This document shows positions 20,460 through 32,581 of a DNA stretch of 64,000 nucleotides, piece after piece; position 1 is the stretch's first letter; the number at the start of each line of letters is the position of its first letter. The stretch is from Phoronis australis (lineage: Eukaryota; Phoronida; Phoronidae). The notes beneath the pieces were generated by a model. That model was not told where the DNA came from, did no database searches, and saw only the letters and a list, made by a program, of their open reading frames with translations. The translations under genes and the position numbers were made by a program. The stretch spans positions 70,083 through 134,082 of the forward strand of contig NMRA01000492.1 of the NCBI GenBank assembly GCA_002633005.1. Reading direction: 5' to 3'.

Positions 20460-23400
20460 GTAAGTATGGAACCATCTTTGGCGTTGATTTGTCACCCCAC
20501 TAATACATAAACGCCTTTGACCAGTATCTGTCCATTTGAATAGTACTCCAATATTTTGTTGTCGCAGTTTATGGAAAGCGATATCTAAACCATATGATCG
20601 CTGCGTTGTTTCGTGTTAAATGCAAGGACCGATCGTACAGTTCTTGGTAAAACGAGCCTTCTAAATGCTGGATACTGAGAAAATGATCAGTATATGTTGT
20701 GACACGTAACGCTGTAGTGCTAGATGCTTAGCTTAACGCCAACTCGTCAAATGCGACTTCCCGAAAATCTCAGGTCGACAAATGTAGTCTGAGGTCGCCA
20801 AAACTGACGTCGGAAGTCGCCGACCAAAAGAAAAAAGACAGACGTCGTGCCGTTGTCAACAATATCAACAAATTAAGCATACCTGTTCCATTTCAAGTCC
20901 TCTCCCGTTCACATATACCATTTGGTATCTCACTAAGCTCCTCCTGCCAACTGAGAAAACAGACGATCGGATACGACGCAGGCGCGTGTTTCATGGTCCG
21001 ACCTTGCCCGATTTTTGCCGAGCAATTCCGCTTTCCGTCTGGTTACTTTTTGTTGCGTGGTTGATGTGTGCTGACAAATGAGGGTGGCAAATGCACTGAT
21101 TTCACGACATACACGGAACAATTGTGAACCAAAGGTTTTGAATCTAGGGAAGAAATTATTAATATAAAGTTTGGAAGTCACCACAAGTTTTGAAAAGGAT
21201 TTAAGATGAATTATTGTCTGAGTTTGATATTCGTGGTGGCGACTTAGATTTTCCCTGGTCGTCAAACACAATCTGAAGTCGCATTAGCGAGCAGCACTTC
21301 GCCAAATCGAGCACTGCCGTTAGTACCAGCAGGCCACATACTAGTGAATGTAAGAAATACAAAGAGGCCAACCGTGTAACGAAGGAAATCGGTCAAACGT
21401 GGAATTCTGCGTAGTTTAAGATCTAACAATAAGGGAACTAATTGTTAAACATTAATTTAAGGTTATGCAGGACCCCAGAAAATGTCGAACTTTGGTTAAC
21501 TTCGGAAGATCATGTCTCAAAATTGATTGGTCGGATTTTAATGAAACTTTCAGATACTTTGTTTTACATACTGTTCTTCAACACACTGTTAGGCTTGTTT
21601 TGAAAATTATTCTTAGGTCAGTTATTTTCATGATAAAATGAGAATTTCATAAAACGAAAATGAAATGTTGATTTAAAACACTGTAAAAATTTTTTTGAGA
21701 TTTCATCTTGAACATATGTATCACACAAAATTTTATCATATTATTGATGCCTCTGCATGGCGTGCTATGAATATACCTTTCTTTTTTCCTAAGCTTTACC
21801 AAAATTACGTATGAGGTGGTCACTCTGGTCCAATCGTTGGTAGATTGATATAAAGCTAAAAACCAAACTCCGTGGGCTTTTCACATACAGAAAATGAGTA
21901 ATTAAAAATCTTTAGTTTGTAGATTCTTGGCTAAGTACACAGTTTTGACGCTATTGTTCTGTCTAACTTTTTAGTGTAATTTCCTTTCTGTTTGTGTTAT
22001 TGCCGTTGGTGTTGTGTAATACTAAGGACTACGGTCATGAATATTTTTCAGAAAACAAATTTTGATAGCGAAAAAATGATGAAACAAACGTCTACTGGTC
22101 GGACCAAACGTGACGTCGGAAGAGATGCGTGTAAGTACGAAATAAGTGAAAATACATGTTCATCCTTTGACGCACAGAAGATTATTAAGTGTATTTCAGA
22201 ACTCGGGGTGTAAAATTAAACAGTATTGTTTTCATATGGAAAACAAATATATTGCTTGTCTTTCGTTTTTGAGAAAAGGGGGGTAGCTCCTTGGCAAAGC
22301 TGTAGTCACGCTGTAAACAACGTTGTGCAAGAAAAAAAACAAGGGACAGGAGACTTCGTGTTCTGCGAAAGTACCTAGTTCCCTGTAAATCGGCGAGTAT
22401 ATGGCATTTGCTATTCAGACTTGAGGACGATAATATAAGTTTGGGCTTTTCTTTGAACCAGTGTCCATAACATCCACAGTGATCTGCATTTTTCAACATC
22501 GAGTTCCATACTGAATGTAAATCACAAGATGTATTAATGTATTTCGATTCCTTCTACATCATCCGCATACATCATTGCACTGTCCTTTAGGGCAACCGCG
22601 AAGACGGTGCCCTATCGCAAGCTCCACCCCGTGCGAAATGTCGACAAACAAACAATGAATTTTACCCGACGACGTGTTGTTTGTGGGGTAAAATAGCGGC
22701 TTGGATAAGGAGGTGTCAAGAATGCTGCGTTCTGATTGGTCAGTTAAGCCGTCACTCGAAATCCTGGCGACAGGTCAAACGTTAGCTGAGCTGACAGGAT
22801 GAATTAGTGGCTAACTCAGTCACTCGTTGCCTTGGCGTGAGCTGTCATATCAAGGGCCGGGGTGCAATCTTTGTACTCGAAATCGAACTTGGTATTATAT
22901 TTGAATTTTCCGTTCTACGTCTTATGTGCAAACTACAGATACATGTAAGTGTCTATTATTCTGTGCTTGAGTGTATTATGATTAACGCTAATGAGATTTT
23001 ACTCCCGGCAATTCAAGTTAGAACCTGCTGACTCCAAAAGCTGAGCTACAAACTTATAGCGCTAATTATGTGATCGTCACGTGCCAACTTGAATTAGAAA
23101 CTCAACAGTGTACCATTGCACGGAGTTCGCATCAAAGTAGGTGAATGAAAAAATGTAATTCCGAGTTCGATTTCAAGTTCAAAGGTTAGACACCGGGACC
23201 AGCTATCATTCACTCAGAGGCTGACAGCTGTGCTCGTAGCTTTCCGTCTGTCATCGGCGATCATACTCGTCTACCACTTGTTTGTGAACACGTTTTATAG
23301 ATGTATTTTCAAAAAATAATAGCATTTGGGATACTATGGTCTATTTCGTAGCCTTGTTGCCGTCAATATTTGATTTTAGATGAATAGATATGCGCGCTGT

Positions 23401-26400
23401 AATGTAACGCGAACTCGCAAAATCATTAGAAACAAACTGTACGCGTATTTTAGGTTCCAGATAACATTATGTGTTTCAAAGCATTAGCGCACTGCTATCA
23501 GACGGTCTCTACCGTCATACGTAACTGTAGAAAGTGTCAAAATATGACTTAATTTGAAACGGCATACCTCAAATATCGCTGACCTAAATTCAAATTAGGC
23601 TTCAGATATCATGAATAATTGTTTTCTGAGATAAGAAATCTGACTTTTTTTGTCTATGAATCAGGTGCTATACAAATTGAACCTTTTATGGTTTTCCGAA
23701 AAAAGCAGAGATAGAACTCTGACTTAAAATTTGACTTAAAGACATGTTCACGTGATGAGTTCTACACGTCTTATGCTTTGGTAACTTAAGTGAAGATGCT
23801 TATTTAATTGCCCAGACTAATGGCGATATGGATTCTCATATGTTTGAAATACTTTTGGTTTCCCCTCACCTATACCCATTCCTCGGAGATGGGTTGGGGA
23901 GATGTTTTTTTTTACTTTTCAATGGTAATAGTCATTACTTTATTTGATTGCAAATGAAATGTTATAAGTCGCACGGAAACGTTTACAGGAGGGAGGAAAT
24001 AATTGATGCCTTGTTGTCATTGTTAACAACTCTCGAATTTTTTGACAAAAAATGAATTATAATCCTTTGTGTCTTCTTACCAGTTTATCCAAACGTGATT
24101 TCTCACTGGTTTCAATTTCTAATTCGAAATCAATCTCTTTTCAGCCAGCTCAAGACTGCCACCGCCGTGGCGACTCCCAGTATGTAAAGAGGGTAAGGCC
24201 GGTCGAGACGGTAGAGATGGCCGTGACGGCCAGGTTGGGCCTATGGGACCCCCCGGCAAGGATGCTCTAGCAATTGAGCAACTTGAAAAAATGTTGCAAA
24301 GGGTCTTAGACCACAAAGGTAACGGTCAGGGTATTGTATGGTATACTAAGCATAACTGTAATGACGATAATGCCATTCTGTTTATACAAATTGACCCAGG
24401 AACACGCTGTAACTTAAACAATGATGCATCAGTGGCTCATGACTTCTATACGAGTAGATTAGATAGTACTTCAATACCATATTTAAATACTCAACTAAAC
24501 TTTTGTTGCCTTACCATTTCGATAAGTGACGTCGTTGATGCAACCAACTTCATCAGAAAACGTGATAAAATGGTCTGCACGTATACCTACATATACGTAG
24601 TCACATTCAGTTATTTATTCACCTGTGCCCGGTCGTATGAAACAGTCCTCAGGACTCAACTATGTCCCCTAAATCGTCAAGTCATTGGTGGACTTGGAAC
24701 AATCACCATTTCTCCCTTCGTCTGCTATTTTATTTTCATTGCTGTTCAAAATTTTAGCTTTGATACATACCGAGAGTGTAATACGCTACTTTGAAATTAT
24801 TGGGCTTGAGATCACCAAACTTACATTTCTCTCCTTTCATCATTTGCAGGACAAAAAATTCCAGTCATTTCCGGGCAAAACGACACTGGCGCCGTCTATG
24901 TGAGGTGGGGCAGAACAGAATGCCCGTCTCGTTCACAGCTCATTTATGATGGTGAGTGGCGTAAAATATGACAGAATTACTGTGCTGCAGAAATTCGAAA
25001 TTTAAAAATCTTAGCTGCCACTGAGGTTGATTTGATTTGTGTTTTTTTGTCTTATTTAGGGTTTTTAACCCCAAATAAGACAAAGTGAGGCATTTTAAAA
25101 AATGTCTCATTGTTGTCACTGCCATCATTTCCCGTGCAGGTATCACGGGAAATGCAGTGGGTGAAATGTAATCTTAGCGAAACAAGCGACGAAGACCGGA
25201 TAAAGACAGTAGGTGTTCGGAAATATCCACGTCTGATCTTACTTCCACTTCAATTTTTTCTATGTAATTATTGAAAGCAAATATACAATCATATTTTGAT
25301 CCGTTTATTCGTCATATTCTGTCTGTTCGTGTCTATTCACAAGTTACTCTGATTCTCTTAATGATGTTATTGTTTCACATTTAGAGACGTTAACTGAAAA
25401 TAGCGAAAATGTCACCCAAGCTAATATACCCCAAACTTGACTGGTTCAGCTTCTCATGAAAATGCGATTTTTAGCGGAAACAATCGTGGTTACTCACCAC
25501 TCTCTCCAATTTACAAATTTCCTGTACATCAAAATATCACGTTTATAATTCAGCTTAAATTTCTTAGGCAGGAACTCTTAGAAAGCCGCTGTAAATAAAG
25601 TTCAGTTTCAGTTTCACACGTTGAAATCCATTTCTGAAATTGTGTACATTTACCATTTTACCTTTGTTGTTCGATTCACTTTGTGATCTGATATATACTA
25701 AATTATTCCCAACTCCAATCATAATATGTTTGGACTGAAGCATTTTGGGAAAATTTTAGACTCGTATGGTGTTTTGGAGATGACTGTTGTAATGTGATCT
25801 CCTCACAAATTAAAAATAAGTTATGGATGGAAATATTTTCCATCATCTTGAAAGAATTTGTGTCATTGGCCCAGGGGACTTTAGCGAACTTAGAAAATCT
25901 CATTTATCAACCTCTCTGATACAACTCCTCAATCATAATTGGCAAAAAAGTCAGTATTTCATAAGTCGTGGAACGATAGAGGAATAAGATTTGTATATGA
26001 TATAATGCTTAATGATGGACTTTTTTAGGTTATGGTGCTTTTTGTAAAAAATTTTCATTTAGACCAATGATGACAACATTTTATGGGCCTAGGAAAGGAA
26101 TACTGTCTGCCTGGGTCGGTGATAGAAATTCAAATACTAGAGTTGTGATACGTCTAACACATTATCCGGAAGAACTAAATCAGATAACAAAAAATAAGAA
26201 AGGGTGTAGATCAACGTATGATATATTTATTTGTAATATGCAGATAAAACCGATCTCACAGGATAAATGGATTTCTAAGATGAGTAATGATTTAACTATG
26301 TGTTGGAAAACAGTGTACTTAAATGTTTTTAATTTTTCCCTTGATGTTAAATTGAGATGGTTCCAGTATCGATTAGTTCATAGAATATTATGTACAAATT

Positions 26401-27409
26401 CATATCTTTATAAAATAGGCGTCTCGGATTCTTCTGCTAGTACATTTAGCAATAAAGCCCTAGAAACTTGTATGCACTTATTGGTACATTGTAACTACAC
26501 CAACAGAACCTTCTGGGAAGATATTTTTGAATTGTACTTCAGTGATAGCGATGAAACAATAATGAAAGCTTATGTTCTTTTTGGAATCAAAACACATATT
26601 CATCTACAAACTTAATTTTGATTCTAGCGAAATATCACATATACCGTCAAAGATTGGGGGCGCTTTACCGTCTGTTAATGCTTTTAATATTTCAAAACAG
26701 TGTTATCTCACAGAGAAATATATTTTTCGAAAAAATAGACAGCTAGATAGATTTAGAAATAGATGGTTAAAATTTGCTCACATTATTGAAAATTAAGCGA
26801 CCGTTGAATGAGTGCATGCGTGTATGTGTTCATTGTGATTTACATTGTAATGTTACTTATTGATGTATATATATAAAATTTCTGATCATAATAATCTTAA
26901 CTGTCCTCCTTCCTGCAGGTTTTGTAGCAGGATCTCACTATACACACAAAGGTGGTGGCAGTGAAAAACTGTGCCTACCAAAAGATCCTCAATTTCAACG
27001 AACACAAAGTGGATTCCAGTCAGGGGGGCATATTTACGGTGCCGAGTTCGAAGTGAACAACTTCAACCCTTTCTCCACTGCTAACACTAGAGGACACTCC
27101 CTACACGATGCCAATGCTGTCTGCGCTGTTTGTCTCGCACTTTCACGCCCAAGTCACGTGATGATACCTGCCTATAAAACTTGCCCAACTGGTTGGACAA
27201 AAGAGTACAGCGGCTATTTAATGTCTTCCCACTACACACACGTCAAATCGTCATACGACTGCGTGGACATCGCTCCAGAAGCCAACGACTCGGGTGTTGG
27301 AGATCAAAACGGCGCGTTATTCTACATCGTTGAGTCAGCGTGCGGATCCCTACCGTGTCCACCTTACGTCAGTGGAGCTGAACTGACTTGTGTTGTTTGC
27401 ACCAAGTGA
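20256..27409 (+). CDS. short-chain collagen C4-like protein, gene 1 (5 exons, 349 aa)
   Basis: Predicted secreted or membrane-anchored extracellular-matrix protein. Join 20256-20459, 22052-22130, 24145-24318, 24850-24951, 26919-27409; all introns GT-AG, frame open to TGA 27407-27409. Residues 12-29 are hydrophobic (signal peptide with AVLA|V, or a type II anchor), 35-62 form leucine-rich heptads, 85-88 are RTKR (furin-like), 111-134 are eight Gly-X-Y triplets (three GRD), and 136-152 are a second short helix for trimerisation. The C-terminal domain (about 166-349) has VRWGRTECPS, GFVAGSHYTHKGGG, KLCLPKDPQF, TGWTKEYSGYLMSSH and a CVVCTK end, with ten cysteines; these match the short-chain collagen C4-like family known from sponges and many marine invertebrates. 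An alternative exon 3 donor six bases downstream would add two residues. Confidence 0.88.
20750..21286 (+). repeat. possible AATGCGACTTC-ended TIR element in intron 1
   Basis: AATGCGACTTC near 20750 is inverted as GAAGTCGCATT at 21275-21285. Further GGTCGCC/GGCGACTT blocks lie subterminally. Intron 1 of gene 2 has no equivalent. TIR short, no clear duplication. Confidence 0.4.
22052..22130 (+). CDS. collagen gene 1 exon 2
   Basis: 79 bases, phase 0 to 1; acceptor ATATTTTTCAG, donor GT|GTAAGT-type at 22131. Lys/Met-rich linker ending TGRTKRDVGRDA with the dibasic cleavage site. Confidence 0.8.
22592..22760 (+). repeat. dispersed repeat in intron 2, inverted copies near 52.6 and 54.2 kb
   Basis: CTATCGCAAGCTCC...CCCCGTGCGAAA matches the reverse complement near 54190-54220. 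CGTGTTGTTTGT and TCTGATTGGTCAGTTAAGC match the reverse complement of 52600-52710. Absent from intron 2 of gene 2, so inserted after the duplication or lost there. Confidence 0.55.
22851..23202 (+). repeat. GGGCCCGGTCTCC family element, older copy
   Basis: Diverged relative of 55705-56113: CAAGGGCCGGGGTGCAATC end, AAGTGTCTATTATTCTGTGC, ACTTGAATTAGAAACTC, and a GTTAGACACCGGGACCAG right end. It sits in intron 2, which is 2014 bases here but 502 in gene 2. Confidence 0.6.
24145..24318 (+). CDS. collagen gene 1 exon 3 (Gly-X-Y)
   Basis: 174 bases, phase 1 to 1. Proline-rich lead-in, one Cys, then GKAGRDGRDGRDGQVGPMGP and the last triplets, then LAIEQLEKMLQRVL. Donor taken as AAAG|GTAACG; the site homologous to gene 2's donor is AACG|GTCAGG, six bases on. 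Confidence 0.82.
24850..24951 (+). CDS. collagen gene 1 exon 4
   Basis: 102 bases, phase 1 to 1, acceptor CATTTGCAG, donor GATG|GTGAGT. Encodes a variable lead (QKIPVISGQN) then DTGAVYVRWGRTECPSRSQL and IYD, the start of the C-terminal domain. Confidence 0.85.
25046..25084. repeat. hairpin, 18-bp arms, 3-nt loop, in intron 4
   Basis: TTTGTCTTATTTAGGGTT (25046-25063) pairs with 25067-25084, one mismatch. A second, shorter inverted pair (GAGGCATTTT/AAATGTCTC) follows at once. Confidence 0.75.
25690..26797 (+). pseudogene. CR1/L2-like LINE ORF2 C-terminal remnant in intron 4
   Basis: A frame-broken piece near 25950 reads KSWNDRGIRFVYDIMLNDG. The long open part (26067-26615) has VKLRWFQYRLVHRILCTNSY and an ET-x2-HLLVHC stretch, both typical of the region after the reverse transcriptase in CR1/L2-type elements. 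After a frameshift, EKYIFRKNRQLDRFRNRWLK ends at a TAA (26794-26796), probably the original C-terminus. Several stops and shifts: dead copy, same strand as the gene. Confidence 0.7.
26919..27409 (+). CDS. collagen gene 1 exon 5 (C-terminal domain)
   Basis: 491 bases, terminal exon, acceptor CTTCCTGCAG, TGA stop. Nine of the ten C-terminal-domain cysteines are here, at LCLPK, VCAVC, TCPTG, DCVDI, ACG, PCPPY and TCVVC. Confidence 0.9.
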
Positions 27410-27535
27410 TCAGAGACCGATTATGTTGGCATTTTCAATGTGAGACTGTTTAAACGTGAGACTGTTAACATTGGCAGTATTGCCGTGTGTTGTAGCAAAC
27501 AATTTCTAAATTCATTCATTCGATCCTGGAAGAGC

Positions 27536-27541
27536 AATAAA
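27536..27541 (+). terminator. polyadenylation signal AATAAA, collagen gene 1
   Basis: AATAAA 127 bases after the stop, in the context CGATCCTG-GAAGAGCAATAAAC, which is conserved after gene 2. Confidence 0.7.
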
Positions 27542-27670
27542 CCAGTGCTATCTCTCGACGTCAACGTCTTGATTCAGACTACTAACTGTTACAGAGACAG
27601 TCTCGTTTTGTTCCCCGTGCATTTCTTTCAGACCAGTCCCATCAAGATGCTTGATGACGATTAACTTTTA

Positions 27671-27730
27671 TCGCCGAGGCACTGCGGCAAGTCACGGAAT
27701 TCGCCGAGGCACTACGGCAAGTCACGGAAT
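27671..27730 (+). repeat. 30-bp unit repeated twice
   Basis: Two adjacent 30-base units beginning TCGCCGAGGCACT differ at one base. Confidence 0.85.
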
Positions 27731-27833
27731 TACAGGCGATTTGTCATAGTCAAAACAACGAAAATAATGCGATGACGTTCCTAAAATGAAAACTCAAATT
27801 CTTCAGTCTTTCTACTCCAATAAGATTGTGCAT

Positions 27834-27877
27834 TTAGGACAAGATATAGAATTTAAAAATTGTATATCTTGTCCTAA
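27834..27877. repeat. hairpin with perfect 15-bp arms
   Basis: TTAGGACAAGATATA (27834-27848) is inverted at 27863-27877 around an AT-rich 14-base loop. Confidence 0.8.
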
Positions 27878-28157
27878 TTGCACTGACTTTTCGATAAGGT
27901 CCCAAATAACTTTATCCGCCCTTTTCTTTGTACAGTGAAAACTAACCTGTGTATGCTGATTAGGTCGCTATCAAACAAGAAGGGTTACGTGGCTAAACAA
28001 TGTTTTTGTGTTTCTAAAAGTGACAACGGAAGTGCTGCTTTAAGCTGCCACAAATTCACCTGCAGTAGATAGACATATTGAGACCACTGACTGTTGCATG
28101 ATTGGTCGCTAATGGTTCCTTAGACAAACTGGGTGTGGTTTGCAGGACTAGGCGTGC

Positions 28158-28281
28158 GTTCAGTAACGCTACACCTAGCTAAAATCTAGCCACAGTCACG
28201 TGATCTCATTTAAAATACACAGCAATATCTCTCGTAATCTCGCAAAGTCTTGGTTTTAGCGAGGTCCTAGTGTTACTGAAC
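28158..28281 (+). repeat. 124-bp TIR element, GTTCAGTAACGCTA ends, copy 1
   Basis: GTTCAGTAACGCTA and inverted TAGTGTTACTGAAC bound it. The interior TCTCGTAATCTCGC and GTCTTGGTTTTAGCGAGGTC recurs at 36890-37031 and, partly, 45224-45300. Confidence 0.6.
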
Positions 28282-29183
28282 GGGAGGCTCTGCATGTTGA
28301 CAGGTCACGGCGTGATGCTCTATACAATAAGCATGGTCTCGGGGAGTGACGAAATGCTAGAAAAGTTCTTTGCAAGACTAAGAACCACTTCTCAACTGAG
28401 TAAGTAACGAAACAAATTGAGGTCGACTTTAAAGTTATAAGGGATAAAATAAAAAAGGTTTCTAATTCGATGCAATGCTGGCGTATTGCCGCTTTAAAGC
28501 GGTTATAAATTGGCGGTTCTATCAAGAAAAGGACTTATGAATTAGAGCAGCCTGGCTTACTGCTGAGACCATGACACGCCGAGACAAGCCAATTTGAAGA
28601 ACCTGAGTAGAGTGCAATAATGCTAGGACATCTCTAGAAAAGCAAGATACCGCCGAGTATTTTAAAAGAAAACACGTGATTTCGGCTAGATCTTTCTAGC
28701 CGCGAGACAGCTACTGAACTTCACTCTGATTTCCAACGGTCATGAACTGTCGGTTTGGGAATCGGATTTCGAGCGTTTGTAGTAAAATTTACGAATGCTG
28801 CACAATATCAGTCAGAATGCGAGCAAAAAGTCAAGTAAGGGAATCTTAAGTATCGTATCATGGTTGATATCTCCCAGATTTTCACGTGAGGCGAATGTCG
28901 AAAGACTAGATTTGCTGCGTGACAAAGTATTTATAGTGCAATACAATTCCACAAACATGGATCTTTAGGCTGACAGTTCTATGTGACTGTTTTTGAATTT
29001 CTCGGGTAACAAACTACATAAACGCGATCACGGGATCTTGAAGATTAGAGCACTGGTGTTTAAGGCGCGTCAAGGATCAGCGTAAACGCGCTGTTTGTTG
29101 TGTATCATCTGGAAATCCCACGGGTCCAATTTGACACCAAGTAGTTTGCTTCAAAGGAGGCTGCTAGGGCCGTTGTTTGTAAT

Positions 29184-30901
29184 AGATTAAGGTAAAAGTC
29201 GTCGAATGAACTCAAGAACAACAAACCGCGTTATTGAAATCGCAGGCGGCTATACGGGTTGCAAAAGGGGGGAGGTGGCGTAAGCACCAGTTTCAAAGTA
29301 AAGGGGTTGAGCACGAATCATGAGGCATGTAGTCGGCGGGTTTTCTGCCAAGTAAATCGGTTGGCGAATGGACGACATGTTGAATTCCGTTGACATCATG
29401 AAATACAGAAATACTGAAGTAAAATGTTGTCTTCCGTTGTCTTTCAGGGGTACAGTTACAGTTACATTGAATTTAACATTAGTTCGCATAAACAATAAAG
29501 ATACGATGTTGACATGTATGATGTAATGAAATTCCGGGGAATGTGTGCCTGGTTGCACGAAGCAGTCCCAATTGGGTTCCTTAACTTTTCACTTGTGGAC
29601 TTGTGAAAACACTGATTTTCTTTCTAAGGCTGTTTTAATCTTATTACTAAATTAATCGTTGACTTTTATCATCACCGAGACTACACTCTGATTTGAATTC
29701 TCAATATTAATGTAAATAAATAGGGATTTTTGTCATTTATGCCCATGATTTTAGGACTAAGTCCCTATTTATGTTCACTGAAGTTGGTCTCAGTATTTAG
29801 AAGTATTGTTATTATTATGAAGTGGCAAAAAGTCAAAGAGGAGCTGACAATAGAGATTATGTGATAGAAAATAGAACAACGACGTTAACATGCAAAGGAT
29901 TTAGGTAACTGAGTCAAGTTTTATTGGGCTTGTTTCATATCGCCCGGCAATGGAATCTAAATGTAATTAAAGTCGTTAAAACATTAAATGACATCCTGCA
30001 ACTGACATAATCCATTTTCGACAGGGTTTCGGTCACTCATTTAATTTCATGTGGCTTTTCACTAATTAATTTCATATTTTTGTCACAGGTGCCTCTACTT
30101 AGACGGTTGGAAGGGACAACTGCTTAGGTGACATCCATTTATTTCCCAATTTGTAATAGGCAAAGACCAAGATGCAAAACATGAAAATTAAATTCAACAA
30201 TAAATCAAAACTGCAACAACCCCCAGCCCTCTCTTTAAGCCTAATATTAGAAGGGTATCCGGGAACAGTCGAATGCGCTTTACATCTTCAGAGCCACGTT
30301 ACTTGCTGTAATGATGCGCAGATATGAAACACTTCTAAGGTTGCACTCAAAAGTTTTTGCTGATTTGGGGCTTAATAACACATGTCTTGATAACTCTAAC
30401 AGTGTGTTCCACATGGTGTACAAAACTTTTGAAAAAATATGAACAGTATAATGAGCTAAAGACTTCAAAAACCTTGCATAAAGTCTAACGCAACTGATTC
30501 CAAAGTCAATTTTTAGTACCGGAAGAGCTCCCGACTGCCTAAAACGAACGAAAAACATGTATCAAATCAGCAGTTTTCACCCCAAAGTCACCGTGTGCAT
30601 GGAATTACGAACTCCAGGCTGCAAAAACTCTACAAATTACAGAAGTCAGGTGCAAAGTGAGTTCCGACCAGTGAGATGGGTACCTGAATTTCTTATTAAG
30701 TTTCAACTTCCTGCAAATACCATTCGTAACCTGCACGTGTAGCACAAATCTTAAATTGCCCAGCTAACCCACCAGGCGCCAATGTTTAAATGAAATTTGG
30801 AGAGTTCAACCATGGCTAAAAAAATATTAAGTGCCACCAAAGTGGTCTTGATGCTCTGAGGAGTAATGCGGTTGAGCCTACAGAAATACCCGTGGATCCT
30901 A
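29184..30901 (+). repeat. large direct repeat, left copy, ending at an N
   Basis: Two blocks (about 29184-29290 and 30012-30901) recur almost unchanged at 31069-32058. This copy has about 725 extra bases between them, bounded by a CCA-x-TTTC microhomology. It ends at GGATCCTA, immediately before the N. A 92-codon minus-strand open frame (30558-30280) is repeated intact in the other copy but has no recognised domain. Confidence 0.75.
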
Positions 30902-31068
30902 NAAAGAAATTGGCGCGAAATTCTTGCCTCCCAAAACGTCACTTCCGGAGTAGACAATGAGTAATTAATTAAATTACGAAAAGCTGTAAATAAGTGAAAA
31001 ATATGTCTGGGATAACCAACGAACCCTATTTTTGCTAAAAATGACATGAAAAAGGTTGCCTTTGCCTT

Positions 31069-32058
31069 TAAGGTAAAAGTCGCCGAATGAACTCAAGAAC
31101 AACAAACCGCGTTATTGAAATCGCAGGCGGCTATACGGGTTGCAAAAGGGGGGAGGTGGCGTAACCACCATTTTCGACAGGGTTTCGGTCATTCATTTAA
31201 TTTCATGTGGCTTTTCACTAATTAATTTCATATTTTTGTCACAGGTGCCTCTATTTAGACGGTTGGAAGGGACAACTGTTTAGGTGACACCCATTTATTT
31301 CCCAATTTGTACTAGGCAAAGACCAAAAATGCAAAACATGAAAATTAAATTCAACAATAAATCAAAACTGCAACAACCCCCAGCCCTCTCTTTAAGCCTA
31401 ATATTAGAAGGGTATCCGGGAACATTCGAATGCGCTTTACATCTTCAGAGCCACGTTACTTGCTGTAATGATGCGCAGATATGAAACACTTCTAAGGTTG
31501 CACTCAAAAGTTTTTGCTGATTTGGGGCTTAATAAAACATGTCTTGATAACTCTAACAGTGTGTTCCACATGGTGTACAAAACTTTTGAAAAAATATGAA
31601 CAGTATAATGAGCTAAAGACTTCAAAAACCTTGCATAAAGTCTAACGCAACTGATTCCAAAGTCAATTTTTAGTACCGGAAGAGCTCCCGACTGCCTAAA
31701 ACGAACGAAAAACATGTATCAAATCAGCAGTTTTCACCCCAAAGTCACCGTGTGCATGGAATTACGAACTCCAGGCTGCAAAAACTCTACAAATTACAGA
31801 AGTCAGGTGCAAAGTGAGTTCCGACCAGTGAGATGGGTACCTGAATTTCTTATTAAGTTTCAACTTCCTGCAAATACCATTCGTAACCTGCACATGTAGC
31901 ACAAATCTTAAATTGCCCAGCTAACCCACCAGGCGCCAATGTTTAAATGAAATTTGGAGAGTTCAACCATGGCTAAAAAAATATTAAGTGCCACCAAAGT
32001 GGTCTTGATGCTCTGAGGAGTAATGCGGTTGAGCCTACAGAAATACCCGTGGATCCTA
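31069..32058 (+). repeat. large direct repeat, right copy
   Basis: Near-identical to the left copy minus the 725-base internal part. It continues past GGATCCTA into CCATGCGGAAG. The 166 bases between the N and this copy (30903-31068) have no match in the left flank. Confidence 0.75.
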
Positions 32059-32581
32059 CCATGCGGAAGCCCGCCAAGTTCAAGTACGCCAACAAGTGAT
32101 ACAGGGAACACCATACACGTGGTAATATCGCCAACTTAGGTTTTCTCAGGTTAAACCATAGTTGTTAGTATTTGGTCAACTTGATTGAAGACGCAGGAAA
32201 CTCTGTAATGAATTACATACCGTTATAAGTGGGGCACACTACAGTTATTACAGGCTTTTGGCTGCCGACACAAACCGAAGTAGAGATGGGCCCCTTCCTC
32301 ACGTGCTAATCGAGTGTCTGAAAAAAACGAAGGGTTTTGTGGCATTCTCAATTCACAAGTACTACTCATGATAACTGAAACTTAATTACGCTACAGATTT
32401 TTAATCGGTTAATTCACATCGATAAAAAATCTCGGCACACAAAAATATTACAAATAAACACCAAATTTGACAGTTTTCTCCCCAAAATTGCCACTTCTCT
32501 GCAAGTGCTAGGAAATATTCGACTACAGATTCAGAATGCTCGCACTCACTAGATTCTAAAATTGTGGTCATAGTATGCCCC

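Larger units (their letters stand above)
27732..29183. other. between the collagen genes: no gene, small inverted repeats
   Basis: Holds the hairpin 27834-27877 and the TIR element 28158-28281. No exon was seen on either strand. Confidence 0.4.

Noticed and set aside
24052-24316. Open frames overlapping collagen exon 3 in other frames
   Set aside because: Shadows of the Gly-X-Y exon; the spliced frame explains the sequence.
30280-30558. 92-codon minus-strand frame found twice (also 31715-31437)
   Set aside because: Identical because the DNA is duplicated or misassembled; no domain seen and the third repeat copy at 46 kb does not keep it.
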